In this document: piece by piece, positions 27,307-37,996 of the stretch
Layout of the letters: the number at the start of each line of letters is the position of its first letter
How positions within the stretch are numbered: the stretch's first letter is position 1
NCBI GenBank assembly: GCA_947472765.1
Contig: CANJCM010000009.1
Coordinates: 28,923-92,922, forward strand
Length of the DNA: 64,000 nt
Reading direction: 5' to 3'
Origin: Opitutia bacterium
GTDB lineage: Bacteria > Verrucomicrobiota > Verrucomicrobiia > Opitutales > Opitutaceae
Notes under the pieces: generated by a model
Database searches by the model: none
What the model saw: only the letters and a program-made list of their open reading frames with translations
Told to the model about the DNA's origin: nothing
Made by a program: the position numbers and the translations under genes

Positions 27307-30300
27307 TCAGTGCCCACCCTTCTTGACTTCGGTGTCATGGCCGCCGGCATGCGGAGCCGCCGCCTCGTGCGCGCCACCGTGGGTGTCCGGCACGTTTTTC
27401 TTGTTATACTCCACCCGGCTAAGCGGGAGGCTGCCATAATCCGGCATCTTGGGATTGGGATTCCTCAGCTTGCCCGAATAAGTGGTCCGCGGGCGGGTGT
27501 TGAGATAACCCAGTACCGCATAATCCTGCTCCCGGGCCTTCGCCTTCGAGACCGCGCTATTGGGATCGAGAATGTTGCCGAAGACGATCGCGTCGACCGG
27601 GCAGGTCTGCGCGCAAGCCGGCTTGACCGCACCATCGGGGACGACGACGTCACCCGGGCGGCCGGCTTGGGTCATCTTCACCTTGTGCTGAATCTTGGCG
27701 TTCTGGATGCGCTGCACGCAGTAGGTGCACTTTTCCATCACGCCGCGCATCCGGACCGATACCTCGGGATTCTTCGCCATCTTCACGAGTTCCGGCATGC
27801 CGAAAGGAGCAAGCTGGCCCATGTAGAGCTGGTCGAGGGAGCGCTGATTCCAGTCGAAGAAGTTAAAGCGCCGGACCTTGTACGGACAATTGTTCGCGCA
27901 ATAGCGGGTACCGATGCAGCGATTGTAGGCCATGACGTTCAGGCCTTCGTCGTCGTGCACGGTCGCATTGACAGGGCACACCGTTTCACACGGCGCCAAC
28001 TCGCAATGCACACAGGTCATTGGCTGCAGCGAAATCTGCGGATCCTCCGGCAACTCGCGATTGCCTTCGCCGCCGAATGCCCCGGCGTCTGCCGTCCCGC
28101 TGGAATAATAGCGGTCCAAGCGGATCCAGTGCATCTCGCGACCCCGCATGACCTGCTCCTTGCCCACGATCGGAATGTTATTTTCCGCCTGGCAGGCCAC
28201 CACGCAGGCGTTACAGCCGATGCAGGTGTTGAGGTCGATCGACATGCCCCACTGATGGTGACCGTCGAGCTTGGGCGTCTGATAAAGGGAATTGCCGCGC
28301 GGAATCTGCGTCGCCCGCTCCGCCGGCGTCATCTTTTCGCCGTATTCGCCCAGAATTGTCGGGGAGTGTGACTCCATGCCGATCTTCGTCACGAAAGCCG
28401 GATCGTCCTGGTAGCTGTTCGCGCCTTCGTAATTGGCTTCGCGAACGATATCACGGCCTTCCATCGACCAGTGCTCCTGGGTGTTCGCAAGCAGCATGCG
28501 GTCACCGGTAGCCGTGAGCTTCCCACCTGTCGCGACGTTCATCGCGCCCGAGGTCCGCAGCGCGTAGCCGTTAAAGCCGGCACCCTTGCCAACGTGACCC
28601 GCCACCGTCCGGCCGTAGCCGAGCGGAACGACAATCGTGTAATTCGAGAGACCCGGTTGGATGTGCACCGGGCCGCGAATCTTGCGGCCACCCACCGTCA
28701 ATTCGAAGACGTGCGCGTTTTCTTTACCGATGCTGAAATCGTTTTCTTCCTTCCGGACGACTTGGATCAGGGATCCCTTCGGATCGATGCCGAGATCCTT
28801 GCCGAGGCGGGGACTCACCAGGATCGCGTTGTCCCAGGAAATTTTCGTGATCGGATCCGGACACTCCTGCAGCCAGCCGTTGTTGGCAAAGCGGCCATCA
28901 TCCATCTTGTGGTCGGCCACAAAACGGACCTCGAGATTGTCCTTGCCCAAGGCCACCGGCGTGGAGGACCGGAGGAGCGCCGTGACGCCCTGACGGTTGA
29001 AATTCACCGTAGCCTTCTCGTAGGCGGAACCCGCGATCAAGCCGTCGTGCAGGAACCGGCGAACGGCCTTTTCGGCATTCGCCCCCGCCGTGGCGGAAAT
29101 CGTCTCAACGACCAACGCGTAGGCATCGGCGGTAGCGTTGCCAGCAATCCGCGCCAGCACTTCGATCTGCGTCAGCCCGCCAAAAAGCGGGAGAATCATC
29201 GGCTGAATCGCCACGATCGTACCGTCCGCCGTGCGGGCATCGCCCCACGACTCGAGGTAGTGCGCGGCCGCGAGATGCGTCACGTTCGCCGCCGAGGAGG
29301 TTTCGTCCAGGGAGTAGCCGAGACGGACGACTTCGCCGACGCTCTTCTGCAGCGCAGCCCACTCGAGGTCCGCCGGCGCATTGTAGGCCGGATTGCCACC
29401 GAGGATGACGAGCGTGCGGATGGACCCGCCCTTGATGGCAGCGGCGAGTTCAGAGATGGACGCCGCGGAAGTAGCGGGAACGCGCACCAGCTCCAACGTC
29501 TGGCCCACATTACCGAGGGCTGCGTTGATCGCGTAAGCCAGAGCGTGCACTTCGGCCGGGAGATGCGCGCCGGCGACCACGAGGGACTCACCGCGATGCG
29601 CCAGCAAATCCGCGGCACATTCGGCGACCCACTGCGGCTTGACGTCGAGGCCGGCGCCCAGCGCCTGCACCGAACTGCGGAGATTGGAATCCACGGCGCC
29701 GGCCAGCTGCGCCGCCAGAGCGAGCATGTGGCTGGTGGCAAGCCGCAGGCGGTGATCCGCCATGCTGCCGGTGAGCGTCAGCGCGCTCTCCGCCACATAC
29801 AGGCGGTTCATGGGATCGTCCTTCTTCGCCACCCGGCGGCCCTGGGAGAATGCCCGGGCGTAGGCGAGGCTGCCGGCTTCGGCATGCAGGAAATCGCAAT
29901 CGAGCGAAACAATGCGCTTCGCCTTGGCGAAACGGTAGACCGGCTTCACGCCGGCACCAAAGGCAGCCTGCGTCGCCGCGACGGGCGCCTCGTCGGAAAT
30001 CGGCTCGTATTCCGACCAGATCGCACGGGGAAACTTGCTGCGCAATGCGGCCACGAGGCGGGCGCGGGTCGGCGACGACGATTCGTCCGCCAGAAAAGCG
30101 AGACCGGTGCCCTGGTTCGAGGCGTAGTTCTGGCCAATGCCGGCGAGAAGCGCGTTGACTGCATCCGCCTTGATGATCGCTCCACCCTTGGTGTGGGCGG
30201 TCGAGCGATCCGGATCGTAAAGATCCAGCAGGGATGCCTGGGCAGCAAGCGAAGCCGCGCCACCATGCGGCTCGTAGGTGGGATTGCCTTCGACCTTCGT

Positions 30301-30663
30301 CGGACGGCCTTGATGGGTTTCCGCGAGCAGCGGGATGGCCCATTTGCGCACCGGAAAAGCGGTCGCGTAATATTGGGGAAGACCGGGAATGACCCCCTCG
30401 ACCGACTTGCCGAATGGCAGGATATTGCGTTCCGGGCGGCGGCAGCCCGCCACGCCCACTCCACCGAGCGCAAAAGACGCCGCCATCAACTTCATGAACT
30501 GCCGGCGATCAACGCCCGTCAGCTCCGAAGCACCTTCGGGAAATTCGCGCTGCAACTGCGCCTTGAAACCGGGCGTTTCGGCCAGTTCGTCGAGGCTGCG
30601 CCAGTACTTGGGCCCGGTCAGCTCGCGTTCAGAAGGCGCCGGATGTTCAAATTTGCGTTTCAT
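27307..30663 (-). CDS. actB: Alternative complex III molybdopterin/iron-sulfur-type subunit ActB
   Basis: 1118 residues. A Tat-like N-terminal segment [17 protein letters not shown] (about 52-68) precedes a molybdopterin-oxidoreductase-like domain; in known ACIII complexes this part binds no molybdenum. The C-terminal third carries four Cys clusters: [11 protein letters not shown] near 811, [13 protein letters not shown] near 886, [11 protein letters not shown] near 921, and CTYC with CAQTC near 979-1018. These hold the [3Fe-4S]/[4Fe-4S] chain to the hemes of ActA. The length fits a fused ActB1-ActB2. The start overlaps the actA stop by 4 nt. A large open frame on the opposite strand is a shadow. 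Confidence 0.96.
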   Translation of the reverse strand: MKRKFEHPAPSERELTGPKYWRSLDELAETPGFKAQLQREFPEGASELTGVDRRQFMKLMAASFALGGVGVAGCRRPERNILPFGKSVEGVIPGLPQYYATAFPVRKWAIPLLAETHQGRPTKVEGNPTYEPHGGAASLAAQASLLDLYDPDRSTAHTKGGAIIKADAVNALLAGIGQNYASNQGTGLAFLADESSSPTRARLVAALRSKFPRAIWSEYEPISDEAPVAATQAAFGAGVKPVYRFAKAKRIVSLDCDFLHAEAGSLAYARAFSQGRRVAKKDDPMNRLYVAESALTLTGSMADHRLRLATSHMLALAAQLAGAVDSNLRSSVQALGAGLDVKPQWVAECAADLLAHRGESLVVAGAHLPAEVHALAYAINAALGNVGQTLELVRVPATSAASISELAAAIKGGSIRTLVILGGNPAYNAPADLEWAALQKSVGEVVRLGYSLDETSSAANVTHLAAAHYLESWGDARTADGTIVAIQPMILPLFGGLTQIEVLARIAGNATADAYALVVETISATAGANAEKAVRRFLHDGLIAGSAYEKATVNFNRQGVTALLRSSTPVALGKDNLEVRFVADHKMDDGRFANNGWLQECPDPITKISWDNAILVSPRLGKDLGIDPKGSLIQVVRKEENDFSIGKENAHVFELTVGGRKIRGPVHIQPGLSNYTIVVPLGYGRTVAGHVGKGAGFNGYALRTSGAMNVATGGKLTATGDRMLLANTQEHWSMEGRDIVREANYEGANSYQDDPAFVTKIGMESHSPTILGEYGEKMTPAERATQIPRGNSLYQTPKLDGHHQWGMSIDLNTCIGCNACVVACQAENNIPIVGKEQVMRGREMHWIRLDRYYSSGTADAGAFGGEGNRELPEDPQISLQPMTCVHCELAPCETVCPVNATVHDDEGLNVMAYNRCIGTRYCANNCPYKVRRFNFFDWNQRSLDQLYMGQLAPFGMPELVKMAKNPEVSVRMRGVMEKCTYCVQRIQNAKIQHKVKMTQAGRPGDVVVPDGAVKPACAQTCPVDAIVFGNILDPNSAVSKAKAREQDYAVLGYLNTRPRTTYSGKLRNPNPKMPDYGSLPLSRVEYNKKNVPDTHGGAHEAAAPHAGGHDTEVKKGGH

Positions 30664-31313
30664 CGATGACAGCCGGAACAGCTTTCCGGGGCCTTGACCT
30701 TCCAGTTGTGCAAGAATTCCTGCGCGTCCTTTTGACGCCCCTGTTCCGCCAGCGTCTTCGAATCCAGATTGAAGACATCCTTCGGGTCGCGAATCCGGTT
30801 TTCCGGATTACGATGGCACTCGATACAAAACGCCATGCTCAGCGGCTGCGCGTGGCGGACCGTATCCATTTCGTTGACCTTGCCATGGCACTCAACGCAC
30901 GAAACGCCGCGGTTTACGTGGATCGAGTGATTGAAGTAGGCGTAATCCGGCGTCGTGTGAATCCAGACCCACGGAACCGGTGTGCCCTTTTCGTAGCTCT
31001 CGCGCACCGGGGCCAGCAGCGGGCTGGTGGCCTTTACGACGCTATGGCAGTTCATGCACGTCTGCGCGGTGGGAACGTTGGAATGGCCGGACTTGTCGAC
31101 GTTCGAGTGACAATAACGGCAATCCAAGCCGACTTCCTGGACGTGCTTGGCGTGGCTGAAGGGCACGGGCTGGACCGGCGCATAGCCGACCCGCGTGTAC
31201 TTCGGCGTCATGTAGTAGGTCACGCCGGCGGTGGCGATCCCGACGAGCACGCCCAGATAAACGATAATCTGGAGCGGCAGCTTGTTGACCGACTTCGGGA
31301 AAAGTTTCGACAT
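30660..31313 (-). CDS. actA: Alternative complex III pentaheme cytochrome ActA
   Basis: 217 residues. An N-terminal transmembrane helix (LQIIVYLGVLVGIATAGVTYY) anchors a periplasmic domain with five CxxCH sites: CRYCH, CMNCH, CVECH, CIECH and CSGCH, the last only one residue from the C-terminus. Several extra His (HAKH, HSNVDKSGH, HTTPDYAYFNHSIH) can serve as distal ligands, as in the cytochrome c7/NapC-like fold. It collects electrons from ActB. It is the first conserved subunit in the operon and overlaps actB by 4 nt; a small leader-like gene lies 27 nt upstream. Confidence 0.95.
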   Translation of the reverse strand: MSKLFPKSVNKLPLQIIVYLGVLVGIATAGVTYYMTPKYTRVGYAPVQPVPFSHAKHVQEVGLDCRYCHSNVDKSGHSNVPTAQTCMNCHSVVKATSPLLAPVRESYEKGTPVPWVWIHTTPDYAYFNHSIHVNRGVSCVECHGKVNEMDTVRHAQPLSMAFCIECHRNPENRIRDPKDVFNLDSKTLAEQGRQKDAQEFLHNWKVKAPESCSGCHR

Positions 31314-31340
31314 GAGCGGAGAATGTCGGAGGCCGGTCCG

Positions 31341-31544
31341 TTAGACGGAGTCTGAGCGACGGGCGACCGCCCGCGAATCCGGGCGCACCGCGAAGGGGAG
31401 CGCCGGGGTCCCGGTGGAGTCGGCGGCAGGTGAATCGACCGTTGCCACGGCCGAGCGGGCGAACAGACGCGGAAAGAAACTGGAAATGGCGACCACTCCG
31501 AGCAGCTTGGCGAAGAATTCTTTCCGCGATGAGTTGTGTGTCAC
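31341..31544 (-). CDS. Small Tat-signal-like protein upstream of actA
   Basis: 67 residues from a GTG start at 31544. The residues SSRKEFFAKLLGVVAISSFF resemble a twin-arginine signal with Arg-Lys in place of Arg-Arg, followed by a hydrophobic stretch and a Pro/Ala/Ser-rich, low-complexity remainder with no recognisable domain. It is 27 nt upstream of actA on the same strand and would be the first gene of the operon. The start is uncertain; the frame stays open to an ATG at 31640, but those residues look non-coding. It may be a real small secreted or anchored protein or a spurious frame. Confidence 0.45.
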   Translation of the reverse strand: MTHNSSRKEFFAKLLGVVAISSFFPRLFARSAVATVDSPAADSTGTPALPFAVRPDSRAVARRSDSV

Positions 31545-31797
31545 GGGACGGGTGAGTGAGGAGGAAAAATCGCTGGCGAAACAAGGGAGCGGCGTTTCGC
31601 TTGTAAACCAAAATTTCGGCGCCGGGTTTTTCGCGACCATTAATTAGGCGGTGCGGCCACTCCAAATGCTGTCGCTAATCTTGATAAAATTTCCCGGCCT
31701 TCACTCGCAACCCGCCGGGGATCGGCTGCGCGCCGGGTCCGTGGAACTACCGGCAGATCTTTTTTCGGCTCGGGGCCGAAATCGCGCACGTTGGAAA

Positions 31798-32511
31798 TTA
31801 AACAAACACCCCGTCCCGCATCGGACGGGTCAAATCGCAGCGTTGCGCGATCTCGGGATTGTGGGTGACCAGTACCACCGCCTGGTTGTTTTCCTTGGCA
31901 AGCTGGGTCAGCAGGTCGAAGACCATCGCCGAGTTCTTGACGTCGAGGTTTCCGGTCGGTTCATCGGCGAGAATCAGGGCGGGTTCGTTCGCCAGCGCCC
32001 GCGCGATGGCCACCCGCTGTTGCTCGCCGCCGGAGAGTTGCGTGCCCAAGCGGTGGGTTTTCGCACCGAGTCCGACCGAACCGAGCAAGGCGTGCGCCCG
32101 TGCCTCCATTTCCGCCGGCTGCAACTTCGCGAGCTTGCGCATTGGCATGAGGACGTTTTCCAGCGCGGTGAACTCGAGCATCAAAAAGTGAAACTGAAAC
32201 ACGAATCCGATGTGGGCTCCCCGCGCGGCGGTGCGAGCGACGTCGTCGTGATTGGAAACAGTCTGTCCGTTCAACTCGATTTGACCGTCATCCGGCCGGT
32301 CCAGCAGGCCCATGAGGTAGAGCAGGGTGCTCTTGCCGCAACCTGACGGCCCAACAATGGCGCAAACCTTGCCCCGCTCCCCTTCGAACGAAACCCCTCG
32401 CAGGACGTGCACTCTCCCCTCCCCCTCTCCCAGATAACGGTGCAGGCCAGTGCAACGCAGCACGACGTCGCCTCGGTTGGCCAAAGCTGACTGGGGGCGG
32501 GTCTGGCTCAT
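31798..32511 (-). CDS. ABC transporter ATPase, LolD/MacB type
   Basis: 237 residues from ATG 32511, which overlaps the permease stop by 4 nt (ATGA). Walker A is GPSGCGKST (54-62), the Q-loop is in FVFQFHFLML, the signature is LSGGEQQ (159-165), Walker B is ILADEPTG (180-187), and the switch His is in LVTHNPE. The MGLLDRPDDGQIELNGQ segment is characteristic of the LolD/MacB (MacB-FtsE) group. It powers the FtsX-type permease encoded just upstream. The 253 nt between its stop and the small gene at 31544 hold no gene and no clear terminator. Confidence 0.93.
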   Translation of the reverse strand: MSQTRPQSALANRGDVVLRCTGLHRYLGEGEGRVHVLRGVSFEGERGKVCAIVGPSGCGKSTLLYLMGLLDRPDDGQIELNGQTVSNHDDVARTAARGAHIGFVFQFHFLMLEFTALENVLMPMRKLAKLQPAEMEARAHALLGSVGLGAKTHRLGTQLSGGEQQRVAIARALANEPALILADEPTGNLDVKNSAMVFDLLTQLAKENNQAVVLVTHNPEIAQRCDLTRPMRDGVFV

Positions 32512-33749
32512 TGGGCGGTGCCGCGGACGATGTCGCCCGGCTCCAGCCGCGCAGCGCGCCGGGCGGGAATGATGCTCGCGACCATGACCATCACCACGGC
32601 GGTCGCCACCGCCTCGAAATAGTGCATCGGGTCCCACGCCACTTGGAACGTGCTCGTCGTAAAGATGCCCGTAATCGACAGCGGCAGTTGCGAAACGGCA
32701 AAGGTCACGGCCGCGCCAAACAGCGCTCCCAACGCGGATCCGATGCCCAGCACAATACCGGCCTGCCAGAGGAAAATCTGCGTAATATCGCGCCGCTCGT
32801 AACCCATCGACCGCAGGATCGCGATGTCCTTGGTCTTCTCGATCACGATCATTGCCAGCGTGTTGAACATGGCGAGGCTCGCGATGAGGGTGAACACGGT
32901 CACCGTGATCCCGCTGGAAATCTGCAGCGCGTCGAAGACCCCCAACCACACTTCCTCGCGCTTTTGCCAGGGCGTGACGCTGTGCGACAGCACCTCCGTC
33001 ATCCGCAGCGCATCGGCCGGCGCCTGATTCGGGTCGAACAGGCTGACCTGGATGAACGAGGCACCGGACGGGCGTTTCAGCAGCGAACGCGCCTCGCTCA
33101 GGTCAACGTAGAGGCGGGCCCGGTCGATGTCGCGCACGCCGGTTTCGAAAACGGCTGCCACGCGGTAACGCCGGGATTCGCCCCGGGCGGTGACGGTGAA
33201 CCAGTCGTTGATCGCGAGCTGGAGGCGATCCGCGATCACGCGGCCCACAATCACATCCGAGGGCGACCGCCGAAAGTTATCCAGGTTGCCCGCGGCAATT
33301 TGCTGCGCGAGGTCCGAGACCTGCAGGTGATCCTCGATCTGGACCCCATAAGCCTGCGCATCGGTCGAGCGAAACGAGCTCGTCAGCTGGACGTTGCCGT
33401 GCAGCACCGCCGAGGCCCCACGCACATTGGTGAACTCGCGCACCGCGGCAATCACCCGCCTCGGCTCCTCGACCCCCTCGATGTATTGCACGCCTTCCTT
33501 CTGCAAAATCTGAAAGTCCGAACCCCCGGGCGCACTCATGCTGCGCATGGTGTCCTGAATTCGATCCTCCACCCGAATCGCGCCATTGGTGCCGAGGAGC
33601 GTGCGCAGGAAGACAACTTTGAAGCCGCTGGTCGTGGCCTGCGTAACGACGAACAAGCCCACGCCCAGAATCGTGCAGGCCAGGCTCATCAACATCGCCC
33701 GTTTCTTCGCCGTCAGAAAACGGAAGCCGATGCGCAGGTTGTTCGACAT
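32508..33749 (-). CDS. FtsX-like ABC permease (LolC/E, MacB transmembrane type)
   Basis: 413 residues with four transmembrane helices: one near the N-terminus (LACTILGVGLFVVTQATTSG), a long periplasmic domain (about 45-280), then three C-terminal helices (ITVTVFTLIASLAMFNTLAM and two after ARRAARLEPGD-type loops). The DIAILRSMGYERRDITQIFL segment between helices 2 and 3 is the FtsX-domain signature. These permeases use mechanotransmission to drive lipoprotein extraction or TolC-linked export. The presence of adaptor and TolC genes points to the latter. It ends by overlapping the ATPase gene. Confidence 0.9.
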   Translation of the reverse strand: MSNNLRIGFRFLTAKKRAMLMSLACTILGVGLFVVTQATTSGFKVVFLRTLLGTNGAIRVEDRIQDTMRSMSAPGGSDFQILQKEGVQYIEGVEEPRRVIAAVREFTNVRGASAVLHGNVQLTSSFRSTDAQAYGVQIEDHLQVSDLAQQIAAGNLDNFRRSPSDVIVGRVIADRLQLAINDWFTVTARGESRRYRVAAVFETGVRDIDRARLYVDLSEARSLLKRPSGASFIQVSLFDPNQAPADALRMTEVLSHSVTPWQKREEVWLGVFDALQISSGITVTVFTLIASLAMFNTLAMIVIEKTKDIAILRSMGYERRDITQIFLWQAGIVLGIGSALGALFGAAVTFAVSQLPLSITGIFTTSTFQVAWDPMHYFEAVATAVVMVMVASIIPARRAARLEPGDIVRGTAQ

Positions 33750-33776
33750 CGCCGGAAACGGGGCGCCCAGACGGCG

Positions 33777-34916
33777 TCAGCGTAGAGCCTGAACCCGGAC
33801 GTTCTGTCCGTCGCGAAATTGATCCGGATTCTCGACAACCACCTGCTCGCCGGGCGCCAGGCCTTTGACGACTTCCGCGGTATTGAGCGCCCGGTAGCCA
33901 ATCTCGACCTGCCGGCGTTCGACCCGTCCGCTTTTGACCACGGCGACCGTGACGCCACCGACGCCGTTGAAGATCGCCCGGCGCGGCACCAGCGCCACCC
34001 GGTCCCGGCTGCCCACCGTGATCGTCACTTCGCCGGTGCTGTTCGGCCGCAAATCCGCCAAGTCTGCCTTGATCTCCAAGTAGACGGTGTAACGCCGGGT
34101 TTCCGGATCGGCGAAGGGCAGGATCTTGCTCACCCGCGCCTCAAAGTCCCGCCCGGGAAGACTCAGCAGATTCACCTTCGCCGGGTCGCCAATCTTAACC
34201 TTCGCGATGTCTTCCTCGCTGATCCTCGCCGCGACGATTCGCTCGTTGGCGTAGAACGCCCCGACGGTAGCTCCCGCGTTGACCAACGCACCGACGCTGA
34301 CGCGGGCGCTCTCAATCATCCCGTCAACCGGGGCCACGACCATCATCCGTTTCAGCTCCAATTTGTGCGCCTCTTCGGCCCGGGCCAGGTTCTCGGCTTC
34401 AATCCGCGCCTGGAAGGCCGCCTCCGTCTGGGCCGTGAGGACCGCATCGAGCGCACGCTGGGCCGCATTCACATTCTCGGTCGAGGCATTGCCGAGCTCA
34501 TGGAGACGCCGCACATTTTCGAGATTCTGACGCGCCTGCCCGAGGTCCGTGTTCTTCTCGGTCCGGATGCGCAGCAGCTCGCGATCGATTTCGTAACGCC
34601 GCCTGGCATCGGCTTGGGCGCGTTCCAGTTCTGTGGTGTCGAGTTTCACCAGCAGGTCGCCAGCACGCACCGCGACGCCCGGCTCCAGCCGGGCGCAGTC
34701 CACGACGCGGCCGGCGCCTTCGATCCGCAATTCCTGGAGATCTTTATCCGCGTAAACGACCACGCTCCCCGCCACCCCATCGACCGCGCGGCCTTGCTGC
34801 ACGGTGGTGACCAGCGCCTCTCGCCGCGTTCCAACCAAGGTGGCGTACGCGCCCGCGCCGAGCACGGCGAGCACGAGCAGGATCTTGGTGGCGGCGTTAC
34901 CGCGAAGAGGGCGCAT
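33777..34916 (-). CDS. Periplasmic adaptor protein (HlyD/MacA family)
   Basis: 379 residues. An N-terminal membrane anchor (ILLVLAVLGAGAYATLV) is followed by a lipoyl-like beta domain (GAGRVVDCARLEPGVAVRAGD), a long helical hairpin (about 95-180, rich in Glu/Ala/Arg: AQADARRRYEIDRELLRI) and beta-barrel parts ending KGLAPGEQVVVENPD. Adaptors of this family link an inner-membrane ABC or RND pump to an outer-membrane TolC channel. The N-terminus overlaps the end of the TolC gene by 20 nt, and the permease follows after 27 nt. Confidence 0.92.
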   Translation of the reverse strand: MRPLRGNAATKILLVLAVLGAGAYATLVGTRREALVTTVQQGRAVDGVAGSVVVYADKDLQELRIEGAGRVVDCARLEPGVAVRAGDLLVKLDTTELERAQADARRRYEIDRELLRIRTEKNTDLGQARQNLENVRRLHELGNASTENVNAAQRALDAVLTAQTEAAFQARIEAENLARAEEAHKLELKRMMVVAPVDGMIESARVSVGALVNAGATVGAFYANERIVAARISEEDIAKVKIGDPAKVNLLSLPGRDFEARVSKILPFADPETRRYTVYLEIKADLADLRPNSTGEVTITVGSRDRVALVPRRAIFNGVGGVTVAVVKSGRVERRQVEIGYRALNTAEVVKGLAPGEQVVVENPDQFRDGQNVRVQALR

Positions 34917-36306
34917 GGTGGGAAACCGCGACGTTATTCAGGACCGGATCCAATCCGGCGAGCGAAACCAGTTCCGCCCAACGTGAGAGATACGCCGCCC
35001 GCGCGCCGGCACTCGCGGCCTCGCTCGACGACACCCTGTTTTCAGCGCCGGTCACGGCACTGCGGGCGACCCTTCCCAGCTCGAACTCCTGCTGCAACTG
35101 GCGAAGTCCATCTCCCGCCATCCGCTGCTGGATTTCATCGATCTCCATCGCCTCGGCATCAATCGCCAGCTGGCGCGCGAGCTGGTTCGCCCGCTCGAGG
35201 GTCTCGACCGTGAAGCTGGCCATCCGGTTTTCCTGCTGCCGGCGCGTGGTCAGCGCCTCCTTCTTCGCCCCGCGGGTGGCGAGCCCGTCGAAGATGTCCC
35301 ACTGCGCATTGAGGCTCGCCGTCTGCCGCGTCACCGCCTGCTGGGTCACGTTGTTCGTGGTCGCGGTCGTCGCGTTGTCGAGACTCGAGCCGAGGCTCGC
35401 AAAAATCTTCGGCCGCAACCGGACCTTCGCGATCTCGTAGCGCAAATCGGCCTCCCGCGTTCGCAGCGCGATTATTTCCGATTCAAAGAGGCTGCGGCCG
35501 CCATCGCGGCTCAGCGTCGCGACGACCGCAGTGGCCGTGGCAGCGACATCAGCCGGCTTCGGGATGGCCATCGGAATGGCCGAATCCGGCAGATCGCCGA
35601 GCCCTGCCATCCGCGCGAAACGCCGGCGATCCGAGGCAAAATCCTCCTCCACCCTTGCGACCTGCAACCGCGCCTCGCGCAGGCCGAGCTCGCGGGCCTC
35701 CACCTGCGTCCGGGGCACCAGTCCGCGGCTCAGCTGCTCCCGCTCGAGCGCTTGGGCGGCTTCCGCCTGCGGGAGCGAATTGCGAGCCTGGGTTATCGCG
35801 AGTTTCCGGGCGATCAGCGCGAGGTATTGCTGCCGGAGATTCAGCGCCAGCAGTCGGTGCGCCTCGGCGTGGTTCTTCTGGGCAATCTGGACATTGATGT
35901 CGGCGATCGCGCTCTGGTTCTTGAGCGCGCCCCACTGGAAAATCGCCTGGTTCAACGTCACCAGATAGAAAAAACCCTGGTCGCGATTCTGCGTGCTGTT
36001 GTCACCCGAGACCGCGGTCTGGCTCGTCGCGAAATTGAGATTGGCCGCCAGCTTGGGAAGCCGCGGGGCATCGGCCGCATAAACCCGGGCCTCGCTCAGC
36101 GCGATTTCGATCTCGGACGCGATGACCTGGGGCGATCGCTGCCGCGCCGTTGCCAGGATTGCTTTAAGCTCCGGCAGGTAATCCTCGGGCAGCGTCCCCG
36201 CCACCAGCGGCGCCTCCGCACCGTGGACCCCATGCGGCGAAACTGACGCCCAAATTACGAGCGCCCACCCGATACTGCGCCACAGTCTGGGACCCGACAG
36301 AAACAT
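34897..36306 (-). CDS. TolC-family outer-membrane efflux protein
   Basis: 469 residues from ATG 36306, where a signal peptide begins (RLWRSIGWALVIWASVSPHG). Two repeated long helical segments with Ala/Gln/Arg heptads and alternating strands (YLALIARKLAITQARNSLP; QQEFELGRVARSAVTGAEN) are the OEP repeats. It would form the trimeric outer-membrane channel. It is first in the exporter operon TolC-adaptor-permease-ATPase. Substrate is not encoded in the sequence; macrolide, lipid or peptide export are all possible for MacAB-like systems. Confidence 0.9.
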   Translation of the reverse strand: MFLSGPRLWRSIGWALVIWASVSPHGVHGAEAPLVAGTLPEDYLPELKAILATARQRSPQVIASEIEIALSEARVYAADAPRLPKLAANLNFATSQTAVSGDNSTQNRDQGFFYLVTLNQAIFQWGALKNQSAIADINVQIAQKNHAEAHRLLALNLRQQYLALIARKLAITQARNSLPQAEAAQALEREQLSRGLVPRTQVEARELGLREARLQVARVEEDFASDRRRFARMAGLGDLPDSAIPMAIPKPADVAATATAVVATLSRDGGRSLFESEIIALRTREADLRYEIAKVRLRPKIFASLGSSLDNATTATTNNVTQQAVTRQTASLNAQWDIFDGLATRGAKKEALTTRRQQENRMASFTVETLERANQLARQLAIDAEAMEIDEIQQRMAGDGLRQLQQEFELGRVARSAVTGAENRVSSSEAASAGARAAYLSRWAELVSLAGLDPVLNNVAVSHHAPSSR

Positions 36307-36422
36307 GAATGAGGGGGAAAGTTGAAAGCGCAGACCGCGGGAGATCACCAGCGATTGCAACAGGTTTTTACGACGTGGAAACCAATGAATTCTCGACTGC
36401 CCCCGGCGGGCGGCTGCTACAA

Positions 36423-37979
36423 ATGTGGTTGCGCGTGCGCCGCCTGTCCATCGTCGGCGAAGCCGCGTTTCCCATCGGCGGAATCTCTCCTTTGAATCCA
36501 GGAACCCAACTCGCGCCCCCCGATTCTCCGCCTCCCGCGGCGAAGGCCGCACCCGCATCAGGCCCCGACTTGACGGTCGAACATCTGGATCGCGTCCGCT
36601 CGTTTTATGAGTCCGCTCCGACCGCTTCGCTCGGCGGGGCGCGCGCCTACCGCCGGCTGCTCGCCCACTATTACAATCTCCTGATCCCGCCCGATGCCTC
36701 GGTGCTGGAGATCGGTTGCGGCTCCGGAGAATTGCTTGCGCTCCTCCACGCCGGGCGCAAGTCGGGCATCGATCTCTCAGCCGCGCAGATTGCCGCGGCC
36801 CGCCAGCGCCTGCCGGACGCGACGTTCTTCCTCCAGGCCGGTGAGTTCCTCGAGCTCACGGAGAAGTTCGACGTCATCATCATCTCCGACACGCTCAACC
36901 TTGCGGCCGACGTGCAGCGCTTGCTCGAGCGGTTGCATGCGGTTTCGCACCCCGGCACGCGGCTGCTGCTGAATTTTCAGAATACCCTCTGGCGGCCGTT
37001 GCTCTCGCTCGCCCGCGGACTCGGCCTGAAAGCTGGTCAGCCGCAGAACAGCTGGCTCGCGACTTCCGACGTGCTGAACCTGCTCCGGCTCGCCGGCTGG
37101 GCGCCGGTTTCACGGATGAACCGGATCCTGATTCCGTTCGCCGCCCTCGGAATCGGCGCCGGGTTGAACCGCTGGCTCGCGCCCCTGCTGCAGTGGTTCT
37201 GCCTGACGATTTTCATCGTGGCCCGGCGCGACCGGCGCGAGGCCGGGTCCGGACGGCGCGGCCTGACGGTGTCCGTCGTGATTCCGGCGCGCAACGAGGC
37301 CGGCAACATCGATGCCGCGATCGCCCGCACTCCGCCAATGGGGGAAGGCACGGAACTGATTTTCGTCGAGGGCCACTCAAAGGACGACACCTGGGCCCGC
37401 ATCCAGCAGGCCACCGCCGCCCACCCGGAGTTGAAGATCAAGATTCTTCAGCAGACCGGCCGCGGCAAAGGGGACGCGGTCCGGGCCGGCTTCGCCGTCG
37501 CGACCGGCGACATCCTCATGATCCTCGATGCGGATCTCACGATGCCGCCCGAGGAGTTGCCCAAATTCTATGAGGTCCTCGCGAGTGGCCGCGCCGAATT
37601 CGCGAACGGGGTCCGGCTTGTGTATCCGATGGACGAGAAAGCCATGCAGTTCCTGAATCTCTGCGCGAACAAGGCGTTTGGGCTCATCTTCACTTGGCTC
37701 CTCGGCCAGCCGGTGAAGGACACGCTCTGCGGCACGAAGGTTCTGCTGCGTGCCGACTACGAGCGCATCGCGGCCAACCGCGCCTATTTCGGGGACTTCG
37801 ATCCCTTCGGCGATTTCGACCTGCTCTTCGGCGCCGCCAAGCTGAACCTCGCGATCGCCGACGTACCGATCCGGTATCGGGAGCGGACGTACGGTTCGAC
37901 GAACATCCAGCGCTGGCGCCATGGCTGGCTCCTTTTGCGGATGGTAATGTTCGCGGCCCGGAAGCTGAAGTTCGTCTGA
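36423..37979 (+). CDS. Methyltransferase-glycosyltransferase (GT2, DPM1-like) fusion
   Basis: 518 residues from ATG 36423; ATG 36309 and TTG 36492 are alternatives, and residues before about 36540 show no conservation that I can see. First a class I methyltransferase domain with [15 protein letters not shown] and [12 protein letters not shown], then a hydrophobic segment, then a GT2 domain: [33 protein letters not shown] (the DxD) and [15 protein letters not shown]. The end, [20 protein letters not shown], resembles polyprenyl-phosphate mannosyl/glucosyl transferases. It may transfer and methylate a sugar on a lipid carrier. It is divergent from the TolC operon and opens the polysaccharide island, with the next gene 18 nt away. 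Confidence 0.85.
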   Translation: MWLRVRRLSIVGEAAFPIGGISPLNPGTQLAPPDSPPPAAKAAPASGPDLTVEHLDRVRSFYESAPTASLGGARAYRRLLAHYYNLLIPPDASVLEIGCGSGELLALLHAGRKSGIDLSAAQIAAARQRLPDATFFLQAGEFLELTEKFDVIIISDTLNLAADVQRLLERLHAVSHPGTRLLLNFQNTLWRPLLSLARGLGLKAGQPQNSWLATSDVLNLLRLAGWAPVSRMNRILIPFAALGIGAGLNRWLAPLLQWFCLTIFIVARRDRREAGSGRRGLTVSVVIPARNEAGNIDAAIARTPPMGEGTELIFVEGHSKDDTWARIQQATAAHPELKIKILQQTGRGKGDAVRAGFAVATGDILMILDADLTMPPEELPKFYEVLASGRAEFANGVRLVYPMDEKAMQFLNLCANKAFGLIFTWLLGQPVKDTLCGTKVLLRADYERIAANRAYFGDFDPFGDFDLLFGAAKLNLAIADVPIRYRERTYGSTNIQRWRHGWLLLRMVMFAARKLKFV

Positions 37980-37996
37980 GCCCCGGCACGCAGCCC

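Noticed and set aside
28471..30669. 732-codon open frame on the plus strand opposite actB
   Set aside because: It is the antisense shadow of a well-supported 1118-residue gene; its translation is Arg/His/Gly-rich with no domain, as expected in GC-rich DNA.
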